Source: Jatrophihabitans_A sp036488285 (GTDB taxonomy: Bacteria; Actinomycetota; Actinomycetes; Mycobacteriales; Jatrophihabitantaceae). Taken from it: a DNA stretch of 64,000 nucleotides. A program made the translations under genes and the position numbers. The stretch spans positions 1 to 64,000 of the forward strand of contig DASXHV010000155.1 of the NCBI GenBank assembly GCA_036488285.1, read 5' to 3'. How positions within the stretch are numbered: the stretch's first letter is position 1; each line of letters starts with the position of its first letter. Below are positions 42,289 through 50,562 of the stretch, piece after piece. The notes below the pieces were generated by a model. The model made no database searches and had not been told where the DNA came from. It worked only from the letters and a program-made list of their open reading frames with translations.

Positions 42289-43875
42289 ATGAGACTGGAA
42301 CTGCAGGGGATCACCAAACGGTTCGGGTCACTGGTGGCCAACGACGCGATCGATCTCACCGTCGAGCCGGGCGAGATCCATGCGTTGCTCGGTGAGAACG
42401 GCGCCGGCAAATCCACCCTGATGAACGTGTTGTACGGGCTGTATCAGCCTGACGACGGTTCGATAGTCATCGACGGCGAGAAGCGCACCTTCTCCGGGCC
42501 GGCTGATGCGCTGGCCGCCGGGATCGGCATGGTGCACCAGCATTTCATGCTGGTGCCGGTGTTCACCGTCGCAGAGAACGTGATGCTGGGTCACGAGTGG
42601 ACCTCGGGGCCGGTCGGTCGGCTGGACCGCAAGACCGCGCGGGCCAAGGTAACGGAACTGTCCGAGCGTTACGGCCTGGCCGTCGATCCGGACGCGATGG
42701 TCGGTGACCTGCCCGTCGGCGTACAGCAGCGGGTGGAGATCCTCAAGGCACTGCTCGGCGATGCCAGCGTGCTCATCCTGGACGAGCCGACTGCGGTGCT
42801 CACGCCGCAAGAGATCGACGATCTGATCCGGGTTATGAACGAGCTGCGGGCGGCGGGCAAATCCATCGTGTTCATTACCCACAAGTTGCGCGAGGTGAAG
42901 GCCATCGCGGACCGGATCACCGTTATTCGAAGAGGCAAAGTGGTCGGCGAGGCCGAGACCACGTCGAGCGAATCCGAACTGGCCAGCATGATGGTGGGCC
43001 GCGAGGTGCAACTCACCGTCGACCGCGAACCCGCCAAGCCGGGCGAGATCGCGTTGAAGGTCAGCGACCTCGCCGTGGCCGATGATCGCGGCAATGTCAC
43101 CGTGTCGGGAATCGATCTGCAGGTCCGGTCCGGCGAGATCGTCGCGCTCGCCGGCGTGCAGGGCAACGGCCAGGAGGAACTCGTCGAGTCCTTGCTCGGG
43201 TTACGCCTGCCGGTGTCGGGTTCCATCGAGTTACTGGGGCACAGCATCGTCGGCAGGCCCGTCGACGACATCCTTGATCTGGGTGTGGGATACGTGCCGG
43301 AGGACCGTCAGCGCGACGGTCTGGTCGGCACCTTCACGGTGGCCGAGAACCTCGTGCTGGACCTGTACGGCCATTCGCCATTCTCCAGGGGCCTGTCGCT
43401 CAAGCTCGACAAGATCGCTGACAACGCCGAGCAGCGGGTGCAGGAGTTCGACATCCGTACCCCGTCGGTGGACACGCCCGGCGGGAACCTGTCGGGCGGC
43501 AACCAGCAGAAGCTTGTCATCGCACGGGAGATGTCGCGTCCCCTCAAGGTGTTCGTGGCCTCCCAACCCACTCGCGGTGTCGATGTCGGTGCCCAGGAAT
43601 TCATCCACCGGCGGATGGTCGACGAGCGCGACCGCGGCACCGCAGTGGTCATCGTGTCCACCGAACTTGACGAAGTGCTCGGACTCGCTGACCGGATCGT
43701 CGTGATGTACCGAGGCTCGATCATCGGCGAGTTGCCCAGCGGCGCCTCCCGGGACGAAGTGGGGCTGATGATGGCCGGGGTGCCGGCCGAGAAGGCGCAC
43801 GCCGAAGCTGAGACGCACCAGTCCGCGATGGCTGCCGTGGACAGCACCATCGACAGCGAAGAGGAGACGACGTGA
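42289..43875 (+). CDS. Nucleoside ABC transporter ATP-binding protein (double ATPase)
   Basis: A 528-residue protein with two ABC domains in tandem, of the RbsA/NupO-like class. The first domain has Walker A GENGAGKST (residues 35-43), signature-region DLPVGVQQRVEILKAL and Walker B LILDEPTAVLTPQE. The second has the degenerate Walker A GVQGNGQEELV and a strong signature LSGGNQQKLVIAREM, with FVASQPTRGVDVGA in place of the usual Walker B DEP. Such asymmetry is normal in this class. It overlaps the permease gene by GTGA. Confidence 0.93.
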   Translation: MRLELQGITKRFGSLVANDAIDLTVEPGEIHALLGENGAGKSTLMNVLYGLYQPDDGSIVIDGEKRTFSGPADALAAGIGMVHQHFMLVPVFTVAENVMLGHEWTSGPVGRLDRKTARAKVTELSERYGLAVDPDAMVGDLPVGVQQRVEILKALLGDASVLILDEPTAVLTPQEIDDLIRVMNELRAAGKSIVFITHKLREVKAIADRITVIRRGKVVGEAETTSSESELASMMVGREVQLTVDREPAKPGEIALKVSDLAVADDRGNVTVSGIDLQVRSGEIVALAGVQGNGQEELVESLLGLRLPVSGSIELLGHSIVGRPVDDILDLGVGYVPEDRQRDGLVGTFTVAENLVLDLYGHSPFSRGLSLKLDKIADNAEQRVQEFDIRTPSVDTPGGNLSGGNQQKLVIAREMSRPLKVFVASQPTRGVDVGAQEFIHRRMVDERDRGTAVVIVSTELDEVLGLADRIVVMYRGSIIGELPSGASRDEVGLMMAGVPAEKAHAEAETHQSAMAAVDSTIDSEEETT

Positions 43876-46367
43876 GCGCGCCGGCTACGGTGACCAAGCC
43901 CGAACCGGCCAAGGCCGCCCCGGAGTCCCGCGGGCCGCGGCGCAGCGACAGCTGGTTGCTGACCCTGCTGGCGATCGTGCTTGCGTTGCTCATCGGTGGC
44001 CTGATGGTGGTGTTCTCCGACGAGCAGGTCCGGATCGACCTCGGGTACTTCTTCAGCTCGCCGGGCGACTTCTTCACCGATGCCTGGTACACGCTGCGCG
44101 ACGCCTATATCGCTCTGTTCGAAGGCGCGATTTTCGACCCGAACCATGCCAGCACGCTCAAGGACGCGGTGGGGCCGATCATGGGCACCGTCTATACCGC
44201 GACGCCGCTGATCCTGGCGGGGCTGGGCGTGGGCCTGGCGTTTCGTGCTGGCCTGTTCAACATCGGCGGCGAGGGTCAGGTCATCGCGGGTGCCTTCTGC
44301 GCGGGCTACGTCGGCTTCATCACCCAGATGCCACCGGTCATCCACGTCGTCCTTGCGATCGCCGCTGGCATCGCCGGCGGCGCATTCTGGGGCTTCATCG
44401 CAGGCATTCTGAAAGCGCGCTCGGGTGCTCATGAAGTCATTACGACGATCATGCTCAACTACGTCGCGCGTTACCTGCTGCTGTACCTGCTTGCCCGCAA
44501 GTCCATCGTGGCGCCGGACAATCCACAGGCAAGCAAGTCCATCCACGGCACGGCACGGCTGCCGCATCTGTTCGGCGCGGACTTGCGCGTCGATCTCGGC
44601 ATCGTGCTCGCGGTGGCTGCGGCCGCCTTCTGTTCCTGGCTGCTGACTCGCAGTACGACCGGCTTCCAGTTGCGCGCGGTCGGCGCCAACCCGGCCGCGG
44701 CTCGAACTGCCGGCATGAGCGTTTCGGGGGTGACGGCGCTGGCGATGTCGCTGGCCGGCGGCCTGGCGGGCCTGGCCGGCACGGCGCTGGCGCTCGGCGG
44801 CGCGACCTCCTACGCCGTCACGCCGAACATCTCCTCAAACGTGGGCTTCGACGCGATCACCGTTGCGTTGCTGGGCCGCAGCAAGCCGTGGGGCATCGTC
44901 GCGGCCGGGCTACTGTTCGGAGCTTTGCGCCAGGGCGGCGCCCAGATGCAGGCCGCGCCGACTGTTCAAGCGCCGGTCGACATCATCACTGTCATTCAGG
45001 CATTGATCGTCATCTTCATCGCCGCGCCGCGACTCGTCCAGGCGATCTTCCGGTTGAAGAACCGGGGCTTCAGCCTGAACACGGCGACGACGAACCTGGC
45101 CGTCACCATCACCACTGTGCGGGAGGCGCGCATCCCGCGCAACATCCTCGTCGGTGGCTTGATGACGATCATCGGGCTGCTGTCTGCGTGGCGATTCGCC
45201 TTCAGCGACAGGGCAAAGCTCAAGTCCCAGTTCCAGTGGTCATTCAGTGATTCGAAGTTCCACATCGGCGCTACGACGTTCACAGCCCGTCCGGTGCTGG
45301 TGGTGTTGTGTGTGCTGGCCATCGTGTTCGGCGTGCTGCGTCTGACACAGCTGCTGGCAGCGCGTTGGTGCGTGACGGGGTTCATCCTGAGCATCGTGCT
45401 GAGCCTGATCATCTGGTCGATCGCGGGTTCGCCGAACGGTCTGAACGTCGTCTCGCTGCTGCAAGGATCGCTGTTCCCGTATGCGATTCCGTTGATCCTG
45501 GGTGCGCTGGCCGGCGTGATCGGCGAGCGGTCCGGTGTCGTGAACGTGGCGATCGAGGGTCAGTTACTGCTCGGCGCCTTCGTCACGGCTGTGGTGGCCA
45601 CGGTGGCCGGCAGCATCTGGGCCGGAGTCCTCGGCGGCATGGTCGCCGGTGTCGCGGTAGCCGCGGTGCTGGCCTATCTGGCCGTGAAGTACCTGGTGGA
45701 TCAGGTGATCATCGGGGTCGTCCTGAACGTCTTCGCGCTCGGCTTGACCAGCTTCCTGTTCAACAAGCTGTTGTCCCCGCATGCGACCCAGTTCAATCAG
45801 CCCGGCTACTTCAAGATCATCAAGATCCCGGCGCTGTCCGACATTCCGATCCTGGGCGCGGTGTTCTTCTCCGGCACGATCTTCCTGTACCTGACGTACG
45901 TGTTGGTGGCGGCGGTGCACTTCGGGCTTTTCCACACCCGCTGGGGTCTGCGGTTGCGCTCGGTCGGCGAGCACCCGAAGGCGGCCGATACGGTCGGGAT
46001 CAACGTGCAGCGCACCAGGATCCGCGCGGTGTTGCTGGCCGGCGTGATTGCCGGGCTGGGTGGTGCGTTCCTGGTGATCGGCGCGGGCTCCTTGGGGACG
46101 TTCCAGCTGAACATGTCCAACGGGCAGGGCTTCATCGCGCTGGCGGCAGTCATCTTCGGCCGGTGGAGTCCCAAGGGCGCGGTGCTCGCGGCGTTGCTGT
46201 TCGGATTCTCGCTGCAACTGGGATACCTGCTGGGCCAGGCGCAGGCTCCCATCGACTCGAACCTGCTGCTGACGTTGCCCTACATTGTCACGCTGTTCGC
46301 CGTTGCCGGGTTCATCGGACGAGTACGCGCGCCGGCCGCTGACGGGCTGCCGTATGCGATCGGATAG
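43872..46367 (+). CDS. Fused nucleoside ABC permease (two permease domains in one chain)
   Basis: An 831-residue protein joining two BPD_transp_2-type permeases that are normally separate genes. The first half (about residues 25-390) contains GVGLAFRAGLFNIGGEGQ and AHEVITTIMLNYVARYLL. After a polar linker (about 390-440) the second half (about 500-825) has GVIGERSGVVNVAIEGQLLLGA, RLRSVGEHPKAADTVGIN and the family's final helices. The gene is continuous with no internal stop or good restart. It overlaps the ATPase gene by four bases and cdd by up to 14. Probable substrate: nucleosides. Confidence 0.88.
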   Translation: MSAPATVTKPEPAKAAPESRGPRRSDSWLLTLLAIVLALLIGGLMVVFSDEQVRIDLGYFFSSPGDFFTDAWYTLRDAYIALFEGAIFDPNHASTLKDAVGPIMGTVYTATPLILAGLGVGLAFRAGLFNIGGEGQVIAGAFCAGYVGFITQMPPVIHVVLAIAAGIAGGAFWGFIAGILKARSGAHEVITTIMLNYVARYLLLYLLARKSIVAPDNPQASKSIHGTARLPHLFGADLRVDLGIVLAVAAAAFCSWLLTRSTTGFQLRAVGANPAAARTAGMSVSGVTALAMSLAGGLAGLAGTALALGGATSYAVTPNISSNVGFDAITVALLGRSKPWGIVAAGLLFGALRQGGAQMQAAPTVQAPVDIITVIQALIVIFIAAPRLVQAIFRLKNRGFSLNTATTNLAVTITTVREARIPRNILVGGLMTIIGLLSAWRFAFSDRAKLKSQFQWSFSDSKFHIGATTFTARPVLVVLCVLAIVFGVLRLTQLLAARWCVTGFILSIVLSLIIWSIAGSPNGLNVVSLLQGSLFPYAIPLILGALAGVIGERSGVVNVAIEGQLLLGAFVTAVVATVAGSIWAGVLGGMVAGVAVAAVLAYLAVKYLVDQVIIGVVLNVFALGLTSFLFNKLLSPHATQFNQPGYFKIIKIPALSDIPILGAVFFSGTIFLYLTYVLVAAVHFGLFHTRWGLRLRSVGEHPKAADTVGINVQRTRIRAVLLAGVIAGLGGAFLVIGAGSLGTFQLNMSNGQGFIALAAVIFGRWSPKGAVLAALLFGFSLQLGYLLGQAQAPIDSNLLLTLPYIVTLFAVAGFIGRVRAPAADGLPYAIG

Positions 46368-46809
46368 CGGCGTGGACGACGGGCTGAGCGGTGGTTGGGC
46401 AGGCGGCAACCGGCCGGACATCGACTGGCAGGCGCTGCGCAGCCATGCCCGCACGGCGATGGCCAAGGCCTACGCGCCCTACTCGAGGTATCCGGTCGGT
46501 GCGGCGGCGCTCGTCGATGACGGACGGATCGTGTCCGGGTGCAACGTCGAAAACGCCTCGTACGGACTGACGCTGTGCGCTGAATGCGGCTTGATTTCCA
46601 GCCTGATCGCGACCGGCGGTGGGCAGCTGGTCGCTTTCGCCTGTGTCGACCACCGCGAGGCGGTGTTGATGCCATGCGGTCGTTGCCGGCAACTGCTCTG
46701 GGAGCATGCGGCGCCCGGCATGCTGGTGGACACCGTCGACGGCCCGGAACCGATGACCGCAATCCTGCCGAGGGCATTCGGCCGCGACGATCTCAGCGAC
46801 GGAGTGTGA
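46354..46809 (+). CDS. cdd: Cytidine deaminase
   Basis: A zinc-dependent homotetrameric-type cytidine deaminase converting (deoxy)cytidine to (deoxy)uridine. CNVENASYGLTLCAECG carries the Cys ligand and catalytic Glu, and PCGRCRQLLWE the remaining two Cys; YAPYSRYPVGAAAL is the nucleoside-binding start. The start may be the ATG at 46354, overlapping the permease end, or the GTG at 46372, which gives a more usual N-terminus. It feeds uridine and deoxyuridine to DeoA and uracil to Upp. Confidence 0.93.
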   Translation: MRSDSGVDDGLSGGWAGGNRPDIDWQALRSHARTAMAKAYAPYSRYPVGAAALVDDGRIVSGCNVENASYGLTLCAECGLISSLIATGGGQLVAFACVDHREAVLMPCGRCRQLLWEHAAPGMLVDTVDGPEPMTAILPRAFGRDDLSDGV

Positions 46810-46814
46810 CCTGG

Positions 46815-48104
46815 ATGACCGAACCGTTCGATGCCGTCAGCGTCATCCGTACCAAGCGTGACAAGGGCAGGATTCCTGACGAGCAGCTGGACTGGATCAT
46901 CGATGCCTACACCCGCGGTGTCGTCGCCGACGAGCAGATGGCCGCGTTGGCAATGGCGATCCTGCTCAACGGCATGGAGCCTGACGAGTTGTCCCGGTGG
47001 ACCGATGCGATGATCGCCTCCGGTGAACGGCTGGATCTGTCCGGCGTGGCAAAGCCGACTACCGACAAGCATTCGACCGGTGGTGTGGGGGACAAGATCA
47101 CCCTGCCGCTGGCGCCGCTGGTGGCGGCGCTGGGGGCTGCGGTTCCACAGCTGTCCGGTCGTGGGCTCGGGCACACCGGGGGCACCTTGGACAAGCTCGA
47201 GTCGATCCCGGGTTGGCGCGCGACGGTGTCCAATGCCGACTTCATCCGTCAACTCAACGAGGTCGGTGCGGTGGTGTGCGCGGCCGGTGACGGGTTGGCG
47301 CCTGCCGACAAGAAGCTGTACGCACTGCGGGACGTAACCGGAACGGTCGAGGCGATACCGCTGATCGCCAGTTCCATCATGAGCAAGAAGATCGCCGAGG
47401 GTTCGCATGCTCTGGTGCTCGACGTCAAGGTCGGGACGGGTGCGTTCATGAAGAACGCCCAGGACGCCCGGACGCTCGCTCAGACAATGGTGGGTCTGGG
47501 GACGGCCGCCGGAACGCACACCGTCGCACTGCTCACCGATATGAACACTCCGCTCGGCCTGACTGCCGGAAATGCCTTGGAAGTAGCCGAATCCATCGAG
47601 GTGCTGGCCGGGGGCGGGCCGTCCGATGTCGTCGAACTGACGCTGGCCCTAGCTGTTGAGATGCTGGCCGGAGCCGGCATCACCGGCGTCGATCCTGCCG
47701 ACGCACTACGAGACGGCCGCGCGATGGATGCCTGGCGCAAGATGATCGCGGCGCAGGGCGGTGACCCGGACGCCGCGTTGCCGGTCGCTGCCGAGTCGCA
47801 CGTCGTCACGGCGCCGGTATCCGGCGTGCTCACCCGCCTCGATGCGTACGCCGTCGGTGTCGCCGCGTGGCGGCTGGGCGCCGGTCGGGCACGCAAGGAG
47901 GATGCGGTGTCGGCTGGTGCAGGTGTGGTGTTGCGAGCCAAACCTGGCGACACCGTCACCGCCGGGCAGCCGCTGCTGGAACTGCGCTCCGACGACACCG
48001 GGCGTTTCGAGCGGGCGTTGCAGGCCTTGGACGGTGGCTACGACATCGACCCGGCGGCCCGATACACGCCGACGCCGCTGGTTCTCGAGAAGGTCACCGC
48101 CTGA
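46815..48104 (+). CDS. deoA: Thymidine (pyrimidine-nucleoside) phosphorylase
   Basis: A 429-residue phosphorylase splitting thymidine or deoxyuridine to base and deoxyribose 1-phosphate. The alpha domain has LDLSGVAKPTTDKHSTGGVG, the phosphate site. The signature is SGRGLGHTGGTLDKLESIPG. The C-terminal domain (about 340-429) is typical. The ATG at 46815 lies 5 bp after cdd. The product would need a phosphopentomutase (not in this window) before DeoC. Confidence 0.94.
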   Translation: MTEPFDAVSVIRTKRDKGRIPDEQLDWIIDAYTRGVVADEQMAALAMAILLNGMEPDELSRWTDAMIASGERLDLSGVAKPTTDKHSTGGVGDKITLPLAPLVAALGAAVPQLSGRGLGHTGGTLDKLESIPGWRATVSNADFIRQLNEVGAVVCAAGDGLAPADKKLYALRDVTGTVEAIPLIASSIMSKKIAEGSHALVLDVKVGTGAFMKNAQDARTLAQTMVGLGTAAGTHTVALLTDMNTPLGLTAGNALEVAESIEVLAGGGPSDVVELTLALAVEMLAGAGITGVDPADALRDGRAMDAWRKMIAAQGGDPDAALPVAAESHVVTAPVSGVLTRLDAYAVGVAAWRLGAGRARKEDAVSAGAGVVLRAKPGDTVTAGQPLLELRSDDTGRFERALQALDGGYDIDPAARYTPTPLVLEKVTA

Positions 48105-48105
48105 C

Positions 48106-48759
48106 GTGACGGTGCTGCCTGCGGTACCTGCCGAGGCAAGACAGGTCACGGTCGGTCCGGCCCGGCTGGCCCGCTGGATCGACGGGTTTGCCGATCGGCA
48201 TGGGGCGATCGACACTGCGAGCGACGGCAAGCAGGTCGTCCTGGTGGGTAGCGATGAATCCACCGCGTGGATCGAGGTGCCGTTCCCGCCGCTGCACATC
48301 GAGGGCGGCCGGACGCTGACGTCATTGCAGACCCATGTTGTCCGCGACCGGCGCGTCGGGGTATTGCTGGTGCGCCGGGGTGGGTATGCCGCGGGGGTGT
48401 TCATGGGTCGCAAGCTGATCTCGTCCAAGGTCGGATCTGGTTACGTCCAAGGCGGAACGAAGGCTGGCGGCTGGTCACAGCAGCGGTTCGCCAGGCGCCG
48501 CGAGAACCAGGCCAGGGCTGCGTTCGGTGCCGCCGCTGATGTCGCCGCTCGGATTCTGCTGCCCGAGGTGGCCAGCCTCGAGGTGGTGGTCTGCGGGGGA
48601 GATCGGGCCGCGGTGGACGCGGTGCTGGCTGATCCCCGGTTGAAGGGTGTGGCGGCCAAGGTGGCCGCACCCTGGCTGGCGGTGCCGGATCCGAGGCTGA
48701 AGGTCCTGCAGGCGACTCCCGAGGGTTTTCTCGCCGTCCGGATCGCGGTGTATCCGTAA
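48106..48759 (+). CDS. acVLRF1-type peptidyl-tRNA hydrolase (Vms1/eRF1-like)
   Basis: A 217-residue protein of the actinobacterial Vms1-like release factor family, thought to free nascent chains from stalled large ribosomal subunits. The N-terminal domain is followed by the key loop QGGTKAGGWSQQRFARRREN, where the Gln and Arg residues correspond to the catalytic GxxQ-type motif. The GTG at 48106 is one base after the deoA stop, so translation is coupled. The first part of a longer open frame is antisense to nothing real and is shadow of deoA. Its presence in a nucleoside operon is unexpected. Confidence 0.83.
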   Translation: MTVLPAVPAEARQVTVGPARLARWIDGFADRHGAIDTASDGKQVVLVGSDESTAWIEVPFPPLHIEGGRTLTSLQTHVVRDRRVGVLLVRRGGYAAGVFMGRKLISSKVGSGYVQGGTKAGGWSQQRFARRRENQARAAFGAAADVAARILLPEVASLEVVVCGGDRAAVDAVLADPRLKGVAAKVAAPWLAVPDPRLKVLQATPEGFLAVRIAVYP

Positions 48760-48774
48760 TCGGCCCGCGTTCAC

Positions 48775-48780
48775 TAGCGT
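48775..48780 (+). promoter_or_regulatory. Leaderless -10 (TAGCGT) for add
   Basis: TAGCGT ends six bases before the add ATG at 48787, so add probably has its own promoter at the end of the salvage operon. Confidence 0.6.
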
Positions 48781-48786
48781 GGGAGC

Positions 48787-49893
48787 ATGCCTGTTGACCT
48801 GAACGCCGAGTCCATCCGTACCGCTCCGAAGGTTCTGCTGCACGATCACCTCGACGGTGGCCTGCGCCCGCAAACGATCATCGACCTTGCTGCTGCGATC
48901 GGCTACAACAAGCTTCCGAGCACTGATGCCGACAAGTTGCAGGGGTGGTTCACCGATGCGGCTGATTCCGGTTCGCTGGTGCGGTACCTGGAGACCTTTG
49001 ACCATACGGTCGCGGTCATGCAGACGCCCGCGGCGCTGCGCCGGGTTGCATCGGAGTGCGTGCAGGATCTGGCCGACGACGGTGTTGTATATGCCGAGGT
49101 CCGGTGGGCTCCGGAACAGCATGTCAACGAGGGCCTGAGCCTGGATCAGGTCGTGGATGCGGTGCTGGCCGGCTTCCAGGACGGCGTCGCTGCTGCGCGC
49201 GCCAAGGGTCAGACGATCCGGGTCGGGGCTCTGGCCACCGCGATGCGACACGCCGCGCGTTCGTCAGAGATTGCCGAGCTCGCGGTGCGTTATCGCGATT
49301 CCGGAGTGGTGGGCTTCGACATCGCCGGGGCCGAGGCTGGGTTTCCACCCACCCGTCATCTGGATGCTTTCGAATACCTGCGGCGCGAGAACTACCACTT
49401 CACAATTCACGCCGGCGAGGCGTTCGGGCTGCCGTCGATCTGGGAAGCCATCCAGTGGTGCGGCGCGGACCGCCTCGGTCATGGCGTTCGGATCATCGAC
49501 GATATCGAGGTGATCGGGAGCTCGCTCGATGATCAGGTCGCATCGGCCAAGCTGGGCCGGTTGGCGCAGTACGTACGTGACAAGCGGATCCCGCTCGAAT
49601 TGTGTCCGTCGTCGAACATCCAGACCGGCGCCGCGCCGTCCATCGCTCAGCATCCGATCGGGCTGCTGCGGCGACTGCAGTTCCGGGTCACGGTGAACAC
49701 GGACAACAGGCTGATGAGCGAAACGTCCATGACGAGGGAGATGACCTTGCTGCACGAGGCGTTCGGCTACGGCTGGAGCGACCTGCGGTGGCTGACCATC
49801 AATGCCATGAAGAGCGCCTTCATCGGCTTCGACGAGCGACTGGACATCATCAACGCACAGCTCAAACCGGGGTACGAGGCTCTGCTGGCCTAA
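48787..49893 (+). CDS. add: Adenosine deaminase
   Basis: A 368-residue TIM-barrel zinc enzyme converting (deoxy)adenosine to (deoxy)inosine. Zinc ligands His19 and His21 are in LLHDHLDGGL. Further on, FTIHAGEAFG holds the next His and the catalytic Glu, DRLGHGVRI the catalytic His, and VTVNTDNRLMS the Asp of the zinc site. Complete and normal length. Two tandem-repeat arrays follow the stop. Confidence 0.96.
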   Translation: MPVDLNAESIRTAPKVLLHDHLDGGLRPQTIIDLAAAIGYNKLPSTDADKLQGWFTDAADSGSLVRYLETFDHTVAVMQTPAALRRVASECVQDLADDGVVYAEVRWAPEQHVNEGLSLDQVVDAVLAGFQDGVAAARAKGQTIRVGALATAMRHAARSSEIAELAVRYRDSGVVGFDIAGAEAGFPPTRHLDAFEYLRRENYHFTIHAGEAFGLPSIWEAIQWCGADRLGHGVRIIDDIEVIGSSLDDQVASAKLGRLAQYVRDKRIPLELCPSSNIQTGAAPSIAQHPIGLLRRLQFRVTVNTDNRLMSETSMTREMTLLHEAFGYGWSDLRWLTINAMKSAFIGFDERLDIINAQLKPGYEALLA

Positions 49894-49961
49894 CGCGCCG
49901 GGATGCGGCACCGGAGCCTCGGCGAAAAACGAATGTGCTGTGGGCGAGGCAGCCGGGCTTC

Positions 49962-50070
49962 GCGGGATCGCCGAGGCGGCGCCGGGCCTCGCGGGATCGC
50001 GGATGCGGCGCCGGGCCTCGCGGGATCGCGGATGCGGCGCCGGGCTTAGAGGGATCGCGGAGCCGGGATA
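49962..50070. repeat. 29-bp tandem repeat, about 3.7 copies
   Basis: Units at 49962-49990, 49991-50019 and 50020-50048, with a partial at 50049-50070, share the core gcgggatcgcggatgcgg plus cgccgggc. Units 2 and 3 differ only in their last two bases. A further degenerate partial may lie at 49946-49961. The array starts 68 bp after add and codes for nothing recognisable. Confidence 0.85.
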
Positions 50071-50158
50071 ACTGAAGCTCTGGCCGCGGCTGACCGCGCC
50101 GAGCCGAACCAACCGACCGACCGCGCAAGAGCCTGGCATGCGATGTCTCAACCGATAG

Positions 50159-50362
50159 AGGGCTGCCCACACCAACGACGGCAACCCTCAACGGGTCTGA
50201 CCACACCCACATGGGCAGCCCTCTACGGGCCTGCCTACACCCACGCGGGCAGCCCTCTACGGGTCTGCCTACACCAACGACAGCAGCCCTCCACGGGTCT
50301 GCCTACACCCAAGTGGGCAGCCCTCTACGGGCCTGCCTACACCAACGGGGGCAGCCCTCTAT
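50159..50362. repeat. 34-bp tandem hairpin repeat, six copies
   Basis: Six contiguous 34-bp units begin at 50159, 50193, 50227, 50261, 50295 and 50329. From the second on, each runs from GGG[T/C]CTG to CAGCCCTC[T/C]A[C/T]. The two ends of a unit (gggcctgcc and gggcagccc) can pair with one bulge, so each unit is a hairpin. The array starts with the left arm of the sucD terminator family (atagagggctgcccaca, 50155-50171) and ends in gcagccctctat. 34 is not a multiple of three, and no codon pattern is kept, so it is not coding. Confidence 0.9.
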
Positions 50363-50431
50363 CACGCGGGAAGCAGCCTCCAGGCCGCGTCGGCACGCTC
50401 GATTGCATTGTCTGTGCCGCCAAGCTCGTTG

Positions 50432-50477
50432 CGCTCGCGTCGGCACTTTCCTCAATTGGAACCTTGCGACGCGAGCG
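50432..50477. repeat. 11-bp perfect inverted repeat upstream of the Xre gene
   Basis: cgctcgcgtcg (50432-50442) pairs perfectly with cgacgcgagcg (50467-50477) across 24 bases, just left of the paired TCCACA boxes. It may be a terminator for add or an operator. Confidence 0.5.
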
Positions 50478-50484
50478 TTCAGCG

Positions 50485-50512
50485 TTGTCCACAACCGTCC
50501 GACCTGTCCACA
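50485..50512 (+). promoter_or_regulatory. Paired TCCACA boxes upstream of the Xre gene
   Basis: TTGTCCACA (50485-50493), identical to the actinobacterial DnaA-box consensus I know, and CTGTCCACA (50504-50512) lie 19 bp apart. The second ends 51 bases before the ATG at 50563. AATGCT (50551-50556), six bases before the ATG, can act as a leaderless -10. The layout equals that before the gene at 36022. Confidence 0.55.
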
Positions 50513-50562
50513 GATCCGCGCAAACCGATGTCAGCCCTGCTCGCCCGCGGAATGCTCAGGAT

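Noticed and set aside
47761..48105. N-terminal extension of the acVLRF1-type protein overlapping deoA
   Set aside because: The extension is Arg/Ser-rich shadow coding inside deoA; the family N-terminus fits the GTG at 48106.
50159..50362. CRISPR array
   Set aside because: The repeats are contiguous without unique spacers and no cas gene is present.
50485..50512. Chromosomal replication origin
   Set aside because: Only two DnaA-like boxes are present, with no AT-rich unwinding region and no dnaA, dnaN or recF nearby.
50143..50562. In-frame N-terminal extension of the Xre protein through the 34-bp array
   Set aside because: The unit length is not a multiple of three, the encoded peptide follows the DNA repeat and not a protein pattern, and the ATG at 50563 has a promoter element at the right distance.
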